A DNA stretch of 64,000 nt, taken from Dinoroseobacter sp042096155. GTDB taxonomy: Bacteria > Pseudomonadota > Alphaproteobacteria > Rhodobacterales > Rhodobacteraceae. A program made the translations under genes and the position numbers. The notes under the pieces are model-generated. The model ran no database searches. It was not told the DNA's origin and saw only the letters and a program-made list of their open reading frames with translations. Numbering within the stretch: the first letter of the stretch is position 1; every line of letters starts with the position of its first letter. Positions 1-8,788 of the stretch are shown one piece after another. The stretch is from the NCBI GenBank assembly GCA_042096155.1, contig JBELMC010000002.1, forward strand, positions 14,281 to 78,280, written 5' to 3'.

Positions 1-90
1 GAAGCGCACATGGGCCGACAGCTCTTCAAATTTATGGCTGATTTCCACGGTGCACGGGGCGGTCTCGCGTGTTTTTGTAAAAAAGCCCAT
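1..90 (-). CDS. Conserved hypothetical protein in puh operon, N-terminal 30 residues only
   Basis: The gene runs off the left edge; only 30 codons, beginning MGFFTKTRETAP, are visible. The start ATG at 88-90 lies 5 bp downstream of the puhC stop, on the same strand, so it should be co-transcribed with the bchF-puhC operon. In related clusters the genes that follow puhC encode small assembly proteins, PuhE and the ring-E cyclase, so a photosynthesis-related role is likely. The visible part shows no signal peptide and no motif I recognise. Confidence 0.6.
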   Translation of the reverse strand, partial: MGFFTKTRETAPCTVEISHKFEELSAHVRF

Positions 91-94
91 GGTT

Positions 95-571
95 TTAGTC
101 CTCCAATAGCCGCGCGAATGCAGCCTTGTTGTCAGCGCCGAACCCAGCGATCTGGGCCTCAAACCCGGTGAAATCATCAAACAAGGCAATATGCCCATCA
201 GCAAACCGCACCAGGCGGATCGGCGCGTCGGCCGCGACCCCGACCTTCATCCGCTCGCGGCGCAGCACGCGCGACATGCCAGCGATAAAGCCTCCCTCAT
301 GCGGTCCAAAATTGGCGACAAGCGTGCCATTGGTATCCAAGACACGAGCAGCACCCGACATATCGCCAAAAATTTGTAAACTGCGCTCGGCCACAACCGG
401 AACATCCGTGGGTCGGGTCGCTTCGAGAGGACGGTCCGTGAGACGTGCAAAAGCCACTATCACAAGGACCGCCAGCACCAAAAACAGCATCGCGCGCAGC
501 AATACAACCGGGATCATTTCACGGTCGCGCTCACGCATGGCATCATGGGCATGGGTCATCGGGTCGTTCAT
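95..571 (-). CDS. puhC: PuhC, photosynthetic complex assembly protein
   Basis: PuhC is a small inner-membrane protein needed for normal reaction-centre/LH1 assembly. The 158-residue product has a polar N-terminus, one hydrophobic segment at about residues 20-42 and a soluble C-terminal domain, matching the family. It directly follows puhB, as in Rhodobacter. I chose the ATG at 571 because AAGGA sits about ten bases upstream; a longer frame reaches 607 but would overlap the end of puhB. Identification rests on topology, size and gene order, since the family diverges strongly in sequence. Confidence 0.85.
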   Translation of the reverse strand: MNDPMTHAHDAMRERDREMIPVVLLRAMLFLVLAVLVIVAFARLTDRPLEATRPTDVPVVAERSLQIFGDMSGAARVLDTNGTLVANFGPHEGGFIAGMSRVLRRERMKVGVAADAPIRLVRFADGHIALFDDFTGFEAQIAGFGADNKAAFARLLED

Positions 572-584
572 TCCATAGGTGTCC

Positions 585-1235
585 TTATTCGGCGGGCAAG
601 GCTGCAAAATCAGACGGGGTCTGGCCGTTCTGTGCAGGCGTTGCTCGGGTTGCGGTAAGTTGCGTTTGTGCCGCTTCTGCGATCATGTCAGCGACCTTCT
701 GGGCGTCGCGAATGCAGCGCAAAGCAGGCTGTGGTTTTTTCATGAACCACGGGCGCATGTGGGGCCATAGCATCAGATAGCTCAGCTGTGTATCACCCTT
801 GAGATCCAGTGCAATGGTGCCAACCCCATTGCGCGCCAGCGCCAGATCAGCACTGTTGATCCATCTATAAGGCAGATTGTACGTGACGTTCAGCGCCGCC
901 CCAATCCGCATCGCCACACGACGATTGGTGACGGTGTAGACCGCGGTTGACGCTTGGGCGATCGCGATCAAGGTCAAGAACAACACGACGAGTCCACCCA
1001 GCACCAAGAATGGCACTGCGCCCTTGATCGAGGTCAGCACGTCGCGTTCGGCCATCAGCGCCACGGAGCGCCATGCACCTAGAAACACGAAATACCCCAT
1101 GACCCATTTCAACGAGAGGCTGTCCACAGCGAGGGCCCACCAATCGGGCTTGCCCTGCCAGAGGATTTTCTCGCCTTCGGGGGGCCGCTCGGGCAGCCCC
1201 TCGATCGGTTCGATTTCGAAATCGTCATGTGACAT
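585..1235 (-). CDS. puhB: PuhB, reaction-centre assembly factor with PH-like domain
   Basis: PuhB is a membrane protein that helps assemble the reaction centre. The 216-residue product begins with a soluble stretch containing GEKILWQGKPDWW, typical of the bacterial PH-like (YdbT-type) domains. Two hydrophobic segments follow at about 40-60 and 73-95, then the domain containing VTNRRVAMRIG, as expected of PuhB. It lies between puhA and puhC in the standard puhABC order and starts 12 bp after puhA. Confidence 0.93.
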   Translation of the reverse strand: MSHDDFEIEPIEGLPERPPEGEKILWQGKPDWWALAVDSLSLKWVMGYFVFLGAWRSVALMAERDVLTSIKGAVPFLVLGGLVVLFLTLIAIAQASTAVYTVTNRRVAMRIGAALNVTYNLPYRWINSADLALARNGVGTIALDLKGDTQLSYLMLWPHMRPWFMKKPQPALRCIRDAQKVADMIAEAAQTQLTATRATPAQNGQTPSDFAALPAE

Positions 1236-1247
1236 TGCACGCGCCCC

Positions 1248-2018
1248 TTACAGCTGAGGCTCTTGACGGGTCCGGTCGGCATAAAGCTTGCCGCCGCCGT
1301 AATAAGCGCAGATCTTCTCTTCTTCGAGCAGAGTGATCTGACCAGGAGCCTTGGTGACAGGGACATTGGCGAAATGCTTGCCATGGATCGCGTGGATCGC
1401 GACTCGGTCAGACTTGATCTTGGCCAGCTGGACCGGAACCAGACGCTTGCCGCCTCCGTAGTCTGGATCAAGCTCGATGGTCAGGTACCGGACCAGCTGC
1501 TCGGGTTCGTCAATCCACATATCCACGATGGTACCAACGATTTCCTTGTCGCCTGCCTGAACCGGCAATCCGCGCGGGTCACGACCGGCCGAGATATGGA
1601 ACTTGTCAGCACCGCTCATTGGAATGATCTTCAAATGGCCGTGACCGTCCAGCTCTGGCACGTCGCGGCGCGCCGCCCAGCTTGCAGGTCCGACGCCGTC
1701 CACCATAGGATCGCCCGTAGGCTCCATCGGATAGCCGTTGGCAGCATTGGTACGCGCGAGGGCCAAATCGCTGCGTGCCTGGGTGTCAGGACCAGGAAGG
1801 GTGACTTCGCCGCGCCCATGGGGCAGCGTGAATGTCTTGGGTGATGGCAATGGATATGGGCCTTGGTTGGCTGCCGAATGGCCATCATCGTCTTCGAGGG
1901 GATACCCCTCGCGCATATTTTCGGTTTGCAAGTAATAGATCAGCAAGGCGAAAAAGCCCCAAAACAGCCAAATCGATAGGCTGGCCAGATCAAAAGTACC
2001 GAAGAATGTCGTTTCCAT
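1248..2018 (-). CDS. puhA: PuhA, photosynthetic reaction centre H subunit
   Basis: PuhA caps the cytoplasmic face of the L/M core and guides protons to QB. The 256-residue product has the short periplasmic N-terminus, one transmembrane helix (about residues 11-32, ending LIYYLQTENMREGYPL, a signature of the subunit) and a large cytoplasmic PRC-barrel domain. Length fits the family (about 250-260). It starts 22 bp after lhaA. PuhA sits in the bch operon, separate from puf, as usual in purple bacteria. Confidence 0.98.
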   Translation of the reverse strand: METTFFGTFDLASLSIWLFWGFFALLIYYLQTENMREGYPLEDDDGHSAANQGPYPLPSPKTFTLPHGRGEVTLPGPDTQARSDLALARTNAANGYPMEPTGDPMVDGVGPASWAARRDVPELDGHGHLKIIPMSGADKFHISAGRDPRGLPVQAGDKEIVGTIVDMWIDEPEQLVRYLTIELDPDYGGGKRLVPVQLAKIKSDRVAIHAIHGKHFANVPVTKAPGQITLLEEEKICAYYGGGKLYADRTRQEPQL

Positions 2019-2039
2019 GTGAACGCTCCTTATCCGGGG

Positions 2040-3473
2040 TTAAGTGGGAAGGTCAGCAAGACCGATTTTATCGGCCCCACTGCTATGAGACGACGCTCGG
2101 ATGCGAACCAAGGGTCCAAGCGCGATGAGAGTGACGAAGATCAGTCCGATCTCGAGATGATAAACGACGGAATAGCCCAGGCTGGCATCGACAAAGTCAC
2201 CGCCAAACACACCCGCCAAAACCTGGCCATTGACCAGATCGCGGATCGTTCCGCCCATGGCAACACCAAGCCCGACCGCCGTGGCTTGCGCCGCGCCCCA
2301 GGCGCCCAGCGCCAAGCCACGCCCCGCGATGCCCTGGACCGGCAAAATCATGGCCGCCGTCAACGTCGATACGGCAAACAAGCCGCCGCCAAATCCGATC
2401 AGACTTGCACCGATGAAAAACAGCGCTGGCGATTGCATCGGGGCAGAGAAAATCACGGCCGAAAAGGCCACAAGGCCAGCCAACAGGCCACGCGCCCCCA
2501 TTCGGTAGGGATTGATGCCCCCGGCCAGCCATTTCGCAGCAAAGCCAAAGCCTACCAGCGCACCAGCGGCCCACATTGCGGTCAAGAAAGTGGTGGCCGA
2601 GACGCTGAGCCCGAGGATCTCTCCTCCGTAGGGTTCAAGCAGAACGTCTTGCATGTTAAATCCCAGCGTCCCCAGAAATACGACCACCAGAAGCCGTCCG
2701 GCATCGCCGCCGCTGGAAAAGTCCTCCCATGCATCTTTGAACAGAGGCCGCGGCGCGGCGCGCGCGGCGCGGCTCATGGGACGGACGCGTTCTTGTTTCC
2801 ACAAGGCAATCAGGTTTAGCAAAATAGTGCACGCAGCAGTCCCTTGAACCACTTGGATCAGCCTGACATTTCCAAAGTCGCGCAGCAGCCATCCAATGAT
2901 GATCGCGCTGAGACCCATGCCAATCAGGAACATGACATAAAGCAAAGCCACAACGCGGGGACGCGTCGCATCCGTGGCCCGATCACTGGCGAGCGCCAAT
3001 CCGGCGGTTTGGGTCATATGCAAACCAAGCCCGGTCATCAAAAAAGCAAGAGCAGCCAGCACCTCACCGGCGAAGGGCAGCTGGTGGACATTGTCGCCTC
3101 CCAAAACCAGCAAACACATCGGCATGATGGCAAGTCCGCCGAACTGCCACAGCGTGCCAAACCACATGTAAGGTAGCCGTTTCCAACCGATCGCTGAGCG
3201 GTATGTGTCGGATCGAAAGCCCATAAACGCGCGAAACGGCGCGATAAGAACCGGAATGGCGATCATCACAGCCACCAGCATTGCGGGAACGCTCAGTTCG
3301 ACGATCATCACCCGATTCAAGGTGCCCAGTAACATAACCGTCGCCATGCCGACTGAAATCTGGAACAGTGACAGGCGCAACAGCTCAGACAATGGCAAAT
3401 CCTCGCTGCCCGCGTCCGAAAACGGCAGGTAGCGCAGGGCCATTTGGCCGATCATCGGGCGACGTGTGCTCAA
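2040..3473 (-). CDS. lhaA: LhaA, light-harvesting 1 assembly protein (PucC/MFS family)
   Basis: LhaA is a twelve-helix membrane protein of the PucC branch of the major facilitator superfamily, thought to deliver bacteriochlorophyll to LH1 during assembly. The 477-residue product has alternating hydrophobic segments throughout and PucC-family blocks such as GTLNRVMIVELSVPA, MGFRSDTYRSA and MQDVLLEPYGGEI. It overlaps bchM by 4 bp and precedes puhA, the classic location of lhaA. A second PucC-family gene lies at 15647-16942. Confidence 0.95.
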   Translation of the reverse strand: MSTRRPMIGQMALRYLPFSDAGSEDLPLSELLRLSLFQISVGMATVMLLGTLNRVMIVELSVPAMLVAVMIAIPVLIAPFRAFMGFRSDTYRSAIGWKRLPYMWFGTLWQFGGLAIMPMCLLVLGGDNVHQLPFAGEVLAALAFLMTGLGLHMTQTAGLALASDRATDATRPRVVALLYVMFLIGMGLSAIIIGWLLRDFGNVRLIQVVQGTAACTILLNLIALWKQERVRPMSRAARAAPRPLFKDAWEDFSSGGDAGRLLVVVFLGTLGFNMQDVLLEPYGGEILGLSVSATTFLTAMWAAGALVGFGFAAKWLAGGINPYRMGARGLLAGLVAFSAVIFSAPMQSPALFFIGASLIGFGGGLFAVSTLTAAMILPVQGIAGRGLALGAWGAAQATAVGLGVAMGGTIRDLVNGQVLAGVFGGDFVDASLGYSVVYHLEIGLIFVTLIALGPLVRIRASSHSSGADKIGLADLPT

Positions 3474-4153
3474 GATCGATACTCCAGACAGGTTGAAATA
3501 TAAAACCCACTGGTGATCCGCGCGATCTCGCGGATCTGCCCGGAAGCACCTTCGCCCTTAGCGGCAATCGTCAAACTCGCTGGGTCGTGGGGGATCATCA
3601 CCGGCGAACGATCACTGCGCGGGAACATCTTTCCGATGGCATAAAACAACATCAAAAAAGGCGTGCGCGGCGCAACCGTGAACACGACCGAGCCCACTCG
3701 CGGACCAAGGGCCACAAGCGCTTTTCCAATGTCAGACGCCTGATAATAGATCAGGCTGTCCATCGCGATTACATGATCAAACCGGCCCAAGCCTGCATCG
3801 AGCATATCGCCCGCGCGATAACTGATCCGATCACGTAAATCGTCGGGTGTGCGCTGAGCAGCGATCTCGACCAATGATGGCGAGATATCGACAGCCACGA
3901 CCTCAGCACCGCGCTGCGCCAGCGCAATGCTGGCCAAACCCGTGCCACATCCGGCGTCAAGCACGCGTCTGCCGGTCAGATCTTGGGGCAATTGCCCCAA
4001 CATCGTCGCGCGCATCCTGTCGCGTCCCTGACGCACGGTCTCGCGTATCCTTGAGACAGGCGCATCCGAGGTCAGACGCTCCCATGTCCTGGTGGCAGTG
4101 CGATCAAAATACTCCTCGACCCGACCGCGCGTTTGATCATAAGTGGTCATCAA
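3470..4153 (-). CDS. bchM: BchM, Mg-protoporphyrin IX O-methyltransferase
   Basis: BchM methylates the C13 propionate of Mg-protoporphyrin IX using SAM, the step after Mg chelation. The 227-residue protein carries the SAM-binding motif VLDAGCGTG at about residues 64-72, followed by a Rossmann-type methyltransferase fold (AEVVAVDIS). Length and position between bchL and lhaA are standard. The start codon overlaps the bchL stop as ATGA, implying translational coupling. Confidence 0.96.
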   Translation of the reverse strand: MMTTYDQTRGRVEEYFDRTATRTWERLTSDAPVSRIRETVRQGRDRMRATMLGQLPQDLTGRRVLDAGCGTGLASIALAQRGAEVVAVDISPSLVEIAAQRTPDDLRDRISYRAGDMLDAGLGRFDHVIAMDSLIYYQASDIGKALVALGPRVGSVVFTVAPRTPFLMLFYAIGKMFPRSDRSPVMIPHDPASLTIAAKGEGASGQIREIARITSGFYISTCLEYRS

Positions 4154-5085
4154 TCAAATCCAAGAAGCTCGAAGATCTCACGGTCGGGCAAAGGCGCTGG
4201 TGCCAAAGGCTCTGTTCCGCCCCAGAGCGTTTCTGCCAAACGGATATATTCTGCGCGACACCGGACGATGTCTTCTTCATCGTCCATTTCAAAGAGTGTC
4301 TTTTTCTTCAAACGAGACCGACGGATCGCGTCGACCGCTGGCATATGCGCGATCTTGTTGAATCCAACCTTTTCGCAATAACGATCGACCTCTTCGGTGG
4401 TCTCGGACCGGTTGGCGATGCAACCCGCCAATCGAACAGAATAATTCTTGGATTTGGCCTGCACAGCGGCGATGATCCGGTTCATCGCATAAATGCTATC
4501 GAAATCATTGGCCGTCACGATGACGGCGCGGTCGGCATGCTGCAAGGGGGCGGCAAAACCACCGCAGACGACATCGCCAAGCACATCAAAAATCACCACA
4601 TCCGTGTCTTCCAGCAGATGGTGTTGTTTCAACAGTTTCACGGTCTGACCCACAACATAGCCACCACAGCCGGTGCCTGCGGGAGGGCCGCCGGCTTCGA
4701 CGCACATCACACCGTTGAACCCTGTGGTCACGAAATCTTCGGCGCGCAGCTCTTCGGGGTGAAAGTCGACCTCCTTGAGAATATCGATCACGGTGGGCTG
4801 CAAATGCCCGGTCAGCGTAAAAGTGCTGTCATGTTTGGGGTCACAGCCAATCTGCAGCACCCGCTTGCCCAGCATAGAGAACGCCGCAGATAGGTTCGAA
4901 GAGGTCGTCGATTTGCCGATCCCGCCTTTGCCATAGACCGAAAATACCTTCGCGCCCTCGATCTTCATCGAAGCATCCTGATGCACCTGAAGCGATCCTT
5001 CGCCATCCTCGCCCTTTTTCAAAATCGGGGGGGCGGCACGGGGCGCCTGGCTGGCCGGAGGGCCTTTGGTATCCAGTGGGCTCAT
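4150..5085 (-). CDS. bchL: BchL, dark protochlorophyllide reductase iron protein
   Basis: BchL is the NifH-like ATPase that passes electrons to BchN-BchB for light-independent reduction of protochlorophyllide ring D. The 311-residue product has the P-loop GKGGIGKS at 52-59 and the two cysteines that hold the shared 4Fe-4S cluster (in GPPAGTGCGG and LGDVVCGGF). The first 40 residues are a low-conservation extension. It follows bchH across a 121-bp gap that contains a terminator-like hairpin and has a good ribosome site (GGAGAACG before ATG). Confidence 0.97.
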   Translation of the reverse strand: MSPLDTKGPPASQAPRAAPPILKKGEDGEGSLQVHQDASMKIEGAKVFSVYGKGGIGKSTTSSNLSAAFSMLGKRVLQIGCDPKHDSTFTLTGHLQPTVIDILKEVDFHPEELRAEDFVTTGFNGVMCVEAGGPPAGTGCGGYVVGQTVKLLKQHHLLEDTDVVIFDVLGDVVCGGFAAPLQHADRAVIVTANDFDSIYAMNRIIAAVQAKSKNYSVRLAGCIANRSETTEEVDRYCEKVGFNKIAHMPAVDAIRRSRLKKKTLFEMDDEEDIVRCRAEYIRLAETLWGGTEPLAPAPLPDREIFELLGFD

Positions 5086-5144
5086 GTCGTTCTCCTCAAA
5101 AAATCAGGGCACCGGGTCTGCGACGATGCCCCCTTCATTGTTCC

Positions 5145-5167
5145 AAAAAAACGCCCGACGGAGGCGT
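5145..5167 (-). terminator. Terminator-like hairpin in the bchH-bchL gap
   Basis: Read on the minus strand, the arms ACGCC and GGCGT (5167-5163 and 5155-5151) enclose a 7-base loop and are followed by seven U residues (5151-5145). This is the form of a Rho-independent terminator, but it lies inside the bchF-to-puhC operon. With a stem of only 5-6 bp it probably works as a partial terminator or mRNA 3'-end stabiliser that lowers bchL and downstream expression relative to bchH. Confidence 0.55.
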
Positions 5168-5206
5168 CCACTCGACCCACATGTGTATATACCAAAGTTA
5201 AATCGG

Positions 5207-8200
5207 TCATTCGGCCGCCACCCCTGTCAGCCCTTCAAGGGCATCTTCGATCTCATCAGCAGCGTCTTGCAGGGCGGCCAGGGTCGCATCGTCCGGCTGC
5301 CAAAACTCGCGTTCGCAAGCTTCGATCAGTCGGTTTGCCATCCGTGCGCTGGCTTTGGGATTTAAATCCTTCAACCGTTGGCGCATTTGGTCGTCCAGCA
5401 CAAAGGTCTCTGACAGACGCTGATAAACCCATGGCTCGACCTGACCGGTGGTTGCCGACCAGCCCAAAGTGTTCGTCACCTGCGCTTCAATCTGACGGAC
5501 ACCTTCGGAGCCATGCTTCAGCATGCCTTCGAACCATTTTGGATTCAAAGACCGCGCGCGGGTTTCCAGCGCGACCTGGTCTTCGAGCGTACGAACCTTG
5601 CCGACACCATGTGTCTGGTCTCCGATATAAACTGTCGCTTCAGACCCTTTGGCCCGTTTAACGGCCCTTGAAATACCGCCCAACGTATCAAAGTAATGAT
5701 CGACCGTGGTCACGCCCAGCTCGACGCTTTCAAGGTTCTGATACGCGATATCGACATCTTTAAGGGTTGTTTGCAAAAGCTTGGGATTGGCGCTCGCCTT
5801 GCCATTGCGGCCATACGCAAAACTTTTGCGCGCCTCATAAGCATCGGCCAATTCGCCTTCGTCGTCCCAGGCGCCGCTATCCACCAAGTGGTTCACATTT
5901 GCTCCATAGGCGCCCTCGGCATTCGAGAACACGCGTAAGGATGCAATCTCCATGTCGCAGCCCATTTGGGACGCGTACGCCAATGCATGCGCGCGTATGA
6001 AATTCTGCTCAACCGGCTCTTCGGCCGTGGCACAAAGATATGCAGCCTCTGCCAGCATCATGGTCTGCAAAGGCAAAAGATCGCGGAAAATGCCCGATAA
6101 GGTCATCACCACGTCAACGCGCGGACGCCCCAGAGCTTCCAGTGGGATCAGCGCCGCCCCAGCCAAGCGGCCATACGCATCAAAGCGAGGCGCGCACCCC
6201 ATCAGCGCCAGCGCCTGCGCGATCGGACCGCCGTCGGATTTAATATTGTCGGACCCCCATAAAACCAGCGCAACCGAGCGCGGAAACACCGGATGCGTGT
6301 CCAGCAAAAGCTGTGCTTGTTTGGCACCATCGGTCAGCGCAAAGGTCGTTGGCATGCGGAACGGGTCAAACGCGTGAATATTGCGACCCGTCGGCAAAAC
6401 CTCAGGCGAGCGGACAAGATCGCCACCCGGTACTGGGGCGATATACCTGGCCGACAAGGCCCGCATGATTGCGGGCAACTCGGTCTCTTGCTGCAACAGG
6501 TCTTCAATCCGCATCAGCGCGTCAGGAGATTGATCGGCCATGGTTGCCAGATGCTCAGACCGCACAGACGGACGCATGCGTTGGCCGACAATATGCAAAC
6601 CGTCTGGGATCAAGGCGGCTTCTGTTTCCAACAGCTTTAGCCACAACGCATCGGGTGCCACACCCGTCATATCAACCGCTTCGGCTTGATCGGCAATCAA
6701 CGCCTCCAGCTCGCTACGCAAACTGTCATTTGGGTCCATTTTGCGCCAGCGCGAGACCGAATCTTTCAGCTCAGAAAGGCCTTTATACAAACCCGACGAC
6801 GCCAATGGCGGGGTCAAATGCGTCACCGTCACAGCGCCAGAGCGACGTTTTGCCAAAGTCGCCTCGGAGGGGTTATTCGCTGCATAGAGATAGACATTCG
6901 GAAGCTCACCAATCAGCCGATCCGGCCAATCGCGCGCGCCCATGCCCGCTTGCTTTCCGGGCATGAATTCCAACGCGCCATGCATACCAAAATGCAGCAG
7001 CGCGTCGGCGTCGTAGATCTCCTTGAGCCACAAATAAAAGGTCGTAAACGCATGTGTCGGTGCGAACCCTTTTTCGAACAACAAGCGCATCGGGTCGCCT
7101 TCATAGCCAAATGTGGGCTGCAGCCCCACGAAGACATTGCCGAAATGCTGACCGAGCACGAAAACCCCGCGGCCATCCGATTGAATACGACCCGGCGCAG
7201 GCCCCCAAACGGCTTCGACTGCCTTCAAAGGCGGCGTGATCTTAACAATGGTGTCCGCAGATACATGCGCCGCGACATTTGCGTCTTGGCCGTAGCGGCG
7301 CGCATTGCCGTTCAGAACAGCGTCGCGCAGAGCTTCCACCGTGTCTGGCACCTCGATCTGGTAGCCATCGGTGCGCATCTGTTTCATCGTGTTGTGCAGA
7401 CTTTCGAACACCGAAAGATGCGCGGCGGTGCCAGCAGCCCCGGCATTCGGCGGAAAGCCGAACAAAACAATCCCAATCTTCTTGTCAGCATTGGCTTTGC
7501 GGCGCAAACGGCTCAGCCGTTCAACCTTCTCGGCGAGCGAGGCCACACGTTCGTGGCACGCGGCCATTTGCTTGCTTGTCCCCGTGCTCTTGCACATCAA
7601 AGAACAGCCCTGACAGCCCCCGGCCCCATGGCGACCGCCAAACACAGTCGGATTGGTCGCACCATCGATTTCAGGCAACGCAATCAGCATCGTGGTTTCG
7701 ACCGGACCAAGCCCTCTTTCGGACGAAGCCCATTGTCCCAAAGTCTGAAATTCCAGAGAATGCGCGGCGACGTAAGGCACGTCGAGCGATTTGAGCACGG
7801 ACACGGCCATGTCACTGTTGTTATACGCAGGCCCCCCAACGAGGCTGAAACCGGTCAATGACACAAGCGCGTCGATCACCGTCAGCTTGTCGGATTGAAA
7901 ATAGTGCTGGATCGCGGGACGCCCGTCCAGACCACCTGCAAATGCTGGGATGACGCGCATGCCGCGCGCCTCGAAGGCTCGAATAACGCCATCGTAATGG
8001 GCTGCGTCATCAGACAAAATATAGCTGCGCATCATCAACAGGCCAACCGTGGCGACAGGATTTTCCGGTCCTGGAACCTGAGAGACATCCGTGAAGATCC
8101 GTTCGGGATGGTCCGGGTGGTACAGACCAACCTCAGGATAATCGACCGGCGCCTTGACCGCGATCCCCGCCCATTCGGGGCGGCCGGAATAGCGGCTGAC

Positions 8201-8788
8201 CAGCAAACGCAGCATATTTTCGACGTTCTGATCCGAACCATCGAGCCAATATTGCATGGTCAGGAAATAATTGCGTAAATCTTGCGCCTTACCGGGCAGG
8301 AACCGCAGAATTTTTGGCAGACGCCGCAGCATCTTCATATGGCCTTCGCCGCTGCTGGTCTTTTTGGTTTTTGGCTTCAACTTCTTGAGCATCGCCATCG
8401 CACCGGACGCAGGCTTTGACAAATCGACATCGCCCATCTTGGTCAGGTTGACGATCTGTTCGTCTGCAATCACGCAGATCATCGCATCACAGGCCTCGCG
8501 CCGGGCTTGCAAATCGGGCAAGATCACCCGGATCTGCTCGTCGAGGAAGATCAGGTTAACCAAGACGATATGAGCCTCAGAAATTGCTTGTTTTGCCTCG
8601 GCCAGAGCATCGGGATTTTCAGCCCATTCACCAGCGGCATGAACGCTGACCCGCAGCCCGGGAAAATCACGTCTCAAATTGCCAGCCACACGCGCGGCCG
8701 GACCCGCCGCATGGCTGTCGAGCGTGATGATCACGAAGCGGTAGAGATCCGCCTTGGCCTGTGCCTGGATATCGGCGCTATCGAGCAT
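5207..8788 (-). CDS. bchH: BchH, magnesium chelatase large (porphyrin-binding) subunit
   Basis: BchH binds protoporphyrin IX and, with the BchI-BchD ATPase complex (genes at 59484-62200), inserts Mg2+. The roughly 1193-residue product is of family length and contains CobN/BchH blocks such as LHFGMHGALEFMPGKQ and YAANNPSEATLAKRRSGA. The start is uncertain: ATG 8788 (MLDSADIQ) overlaps bchB by 11 bp, and a second ATG at 8806 would add six residues. It follows bchB directly in the operon. Confidence 0.96.
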   Translation of the reverse strand: MLDSADIQAQAKADLYRFVIITLDSHAAGPAARVAGNLRRDFPGLRVSVHAAGEWAENPDALAEAKQAISEAHIVLVNLIFLDEQIRVILPDLQARREACDAMICVIADEQIVNLTKMGDVDLSKPASGAMAMLKKLKPKTKKTSSGEGHMKMLRRLPKILRFLPGKAQDLRNYFLTMQYWLDGSDQNVENMLRLLVSRYSGRPEWAGIAVKAPVDYPEVGLYHPDHPERIFTDVSQVPGPENPVATVGLLMMRSYILSDDAAHYDGVIRAFEARGMRVIPAFAGGLDGRPAIQHYFQSDKLTVIDALVSLTGFSLVGGPAYNNSDMAVSVLKSLDVPYVAAHSLEFQTLGQWASSERGLGPVETTMLIALPEIDGATNPTVFGGRHGAGGCQGCSLMCKSTGTSKQMAACHERVASLAEKVERLSRLRRKANADKKIGIVLFGFPPNAGAAGTAAHLSVFESLHNTMKQMRTDGYQIEVPDTVEALRDAVLNGNARRYGQDANVAAHVSADTIVKITPPLKAVEAVWGPAPGRIQSDGRGVFVLGQHFGNVFVGLQPTFGYEGDPMRLLFEKGFAPTHAFTTFYLWLKEIYDADALLHFGMHGALEFMPGKQAGMGARDWPDRLIGELPNVYLYAANNPSEATLAKRRSGAVTVTHLTPPLASSGLYKGLSELKDSVSRWRKMDPNDSLRSELEALIADQAEAVDMTGVAPDALWLKLLETEAALIPDGLHIVGQRMRPSVRSEHLATMADQSPDALMRIEDLLQQETELPAIMRALSARYIAPVPGGDLVRSPEVLPTGRNIHAFDPFRMPTTFALTDGAKQAQLLLDTHPVFPRSVALVLWGSDNIKSDGGPIAQALALMGCAPRFDAYGRLAGAALIPLEALGRPRVDVVMTLSGIFRDLLPLQTMMLAEAAYLCATAEEPVEQNFIRAHALAYASQMGCDMEIASLRVFSNAEGAYGANVNHLVDSGAWDDEGELADAYEARKSFAYGRNGKASANPKLLQTTLKDVDIAYQNLESVELGVTTVDHYFDTLGGISRAVKRAKGSEATVYIGDQTHGVGKVRTLEDQVALETRARSLNPKWFEGMLKHGSEGVRQIEAQVTNTLGWSATTGQVEPWVYQRLSETFVLDDQMRQRLKDLNPKASARMANRLIEACEREFWQPDDATLAALQDAADEIEDALEGLTGVAAE

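Noticed and set aside
2019..2819. Long plus-strand frame opposite lhaA
   Set aside because: It is antisense to a well-supported membrane protein and its translation is rich in Arg, Gln and Ser with no family resemblance.
3847..4893. 348-codon plus-strand frame opposite bchM and bchL
   Set aside because: It spans the antisense of two conserved genes; the protein shows no motif.
6686..7861. 391-codon plus-strand frame opposite bchH
   Set aside because: Shadow frame from codon bias of bchH; no ribosome site or conserved segment.
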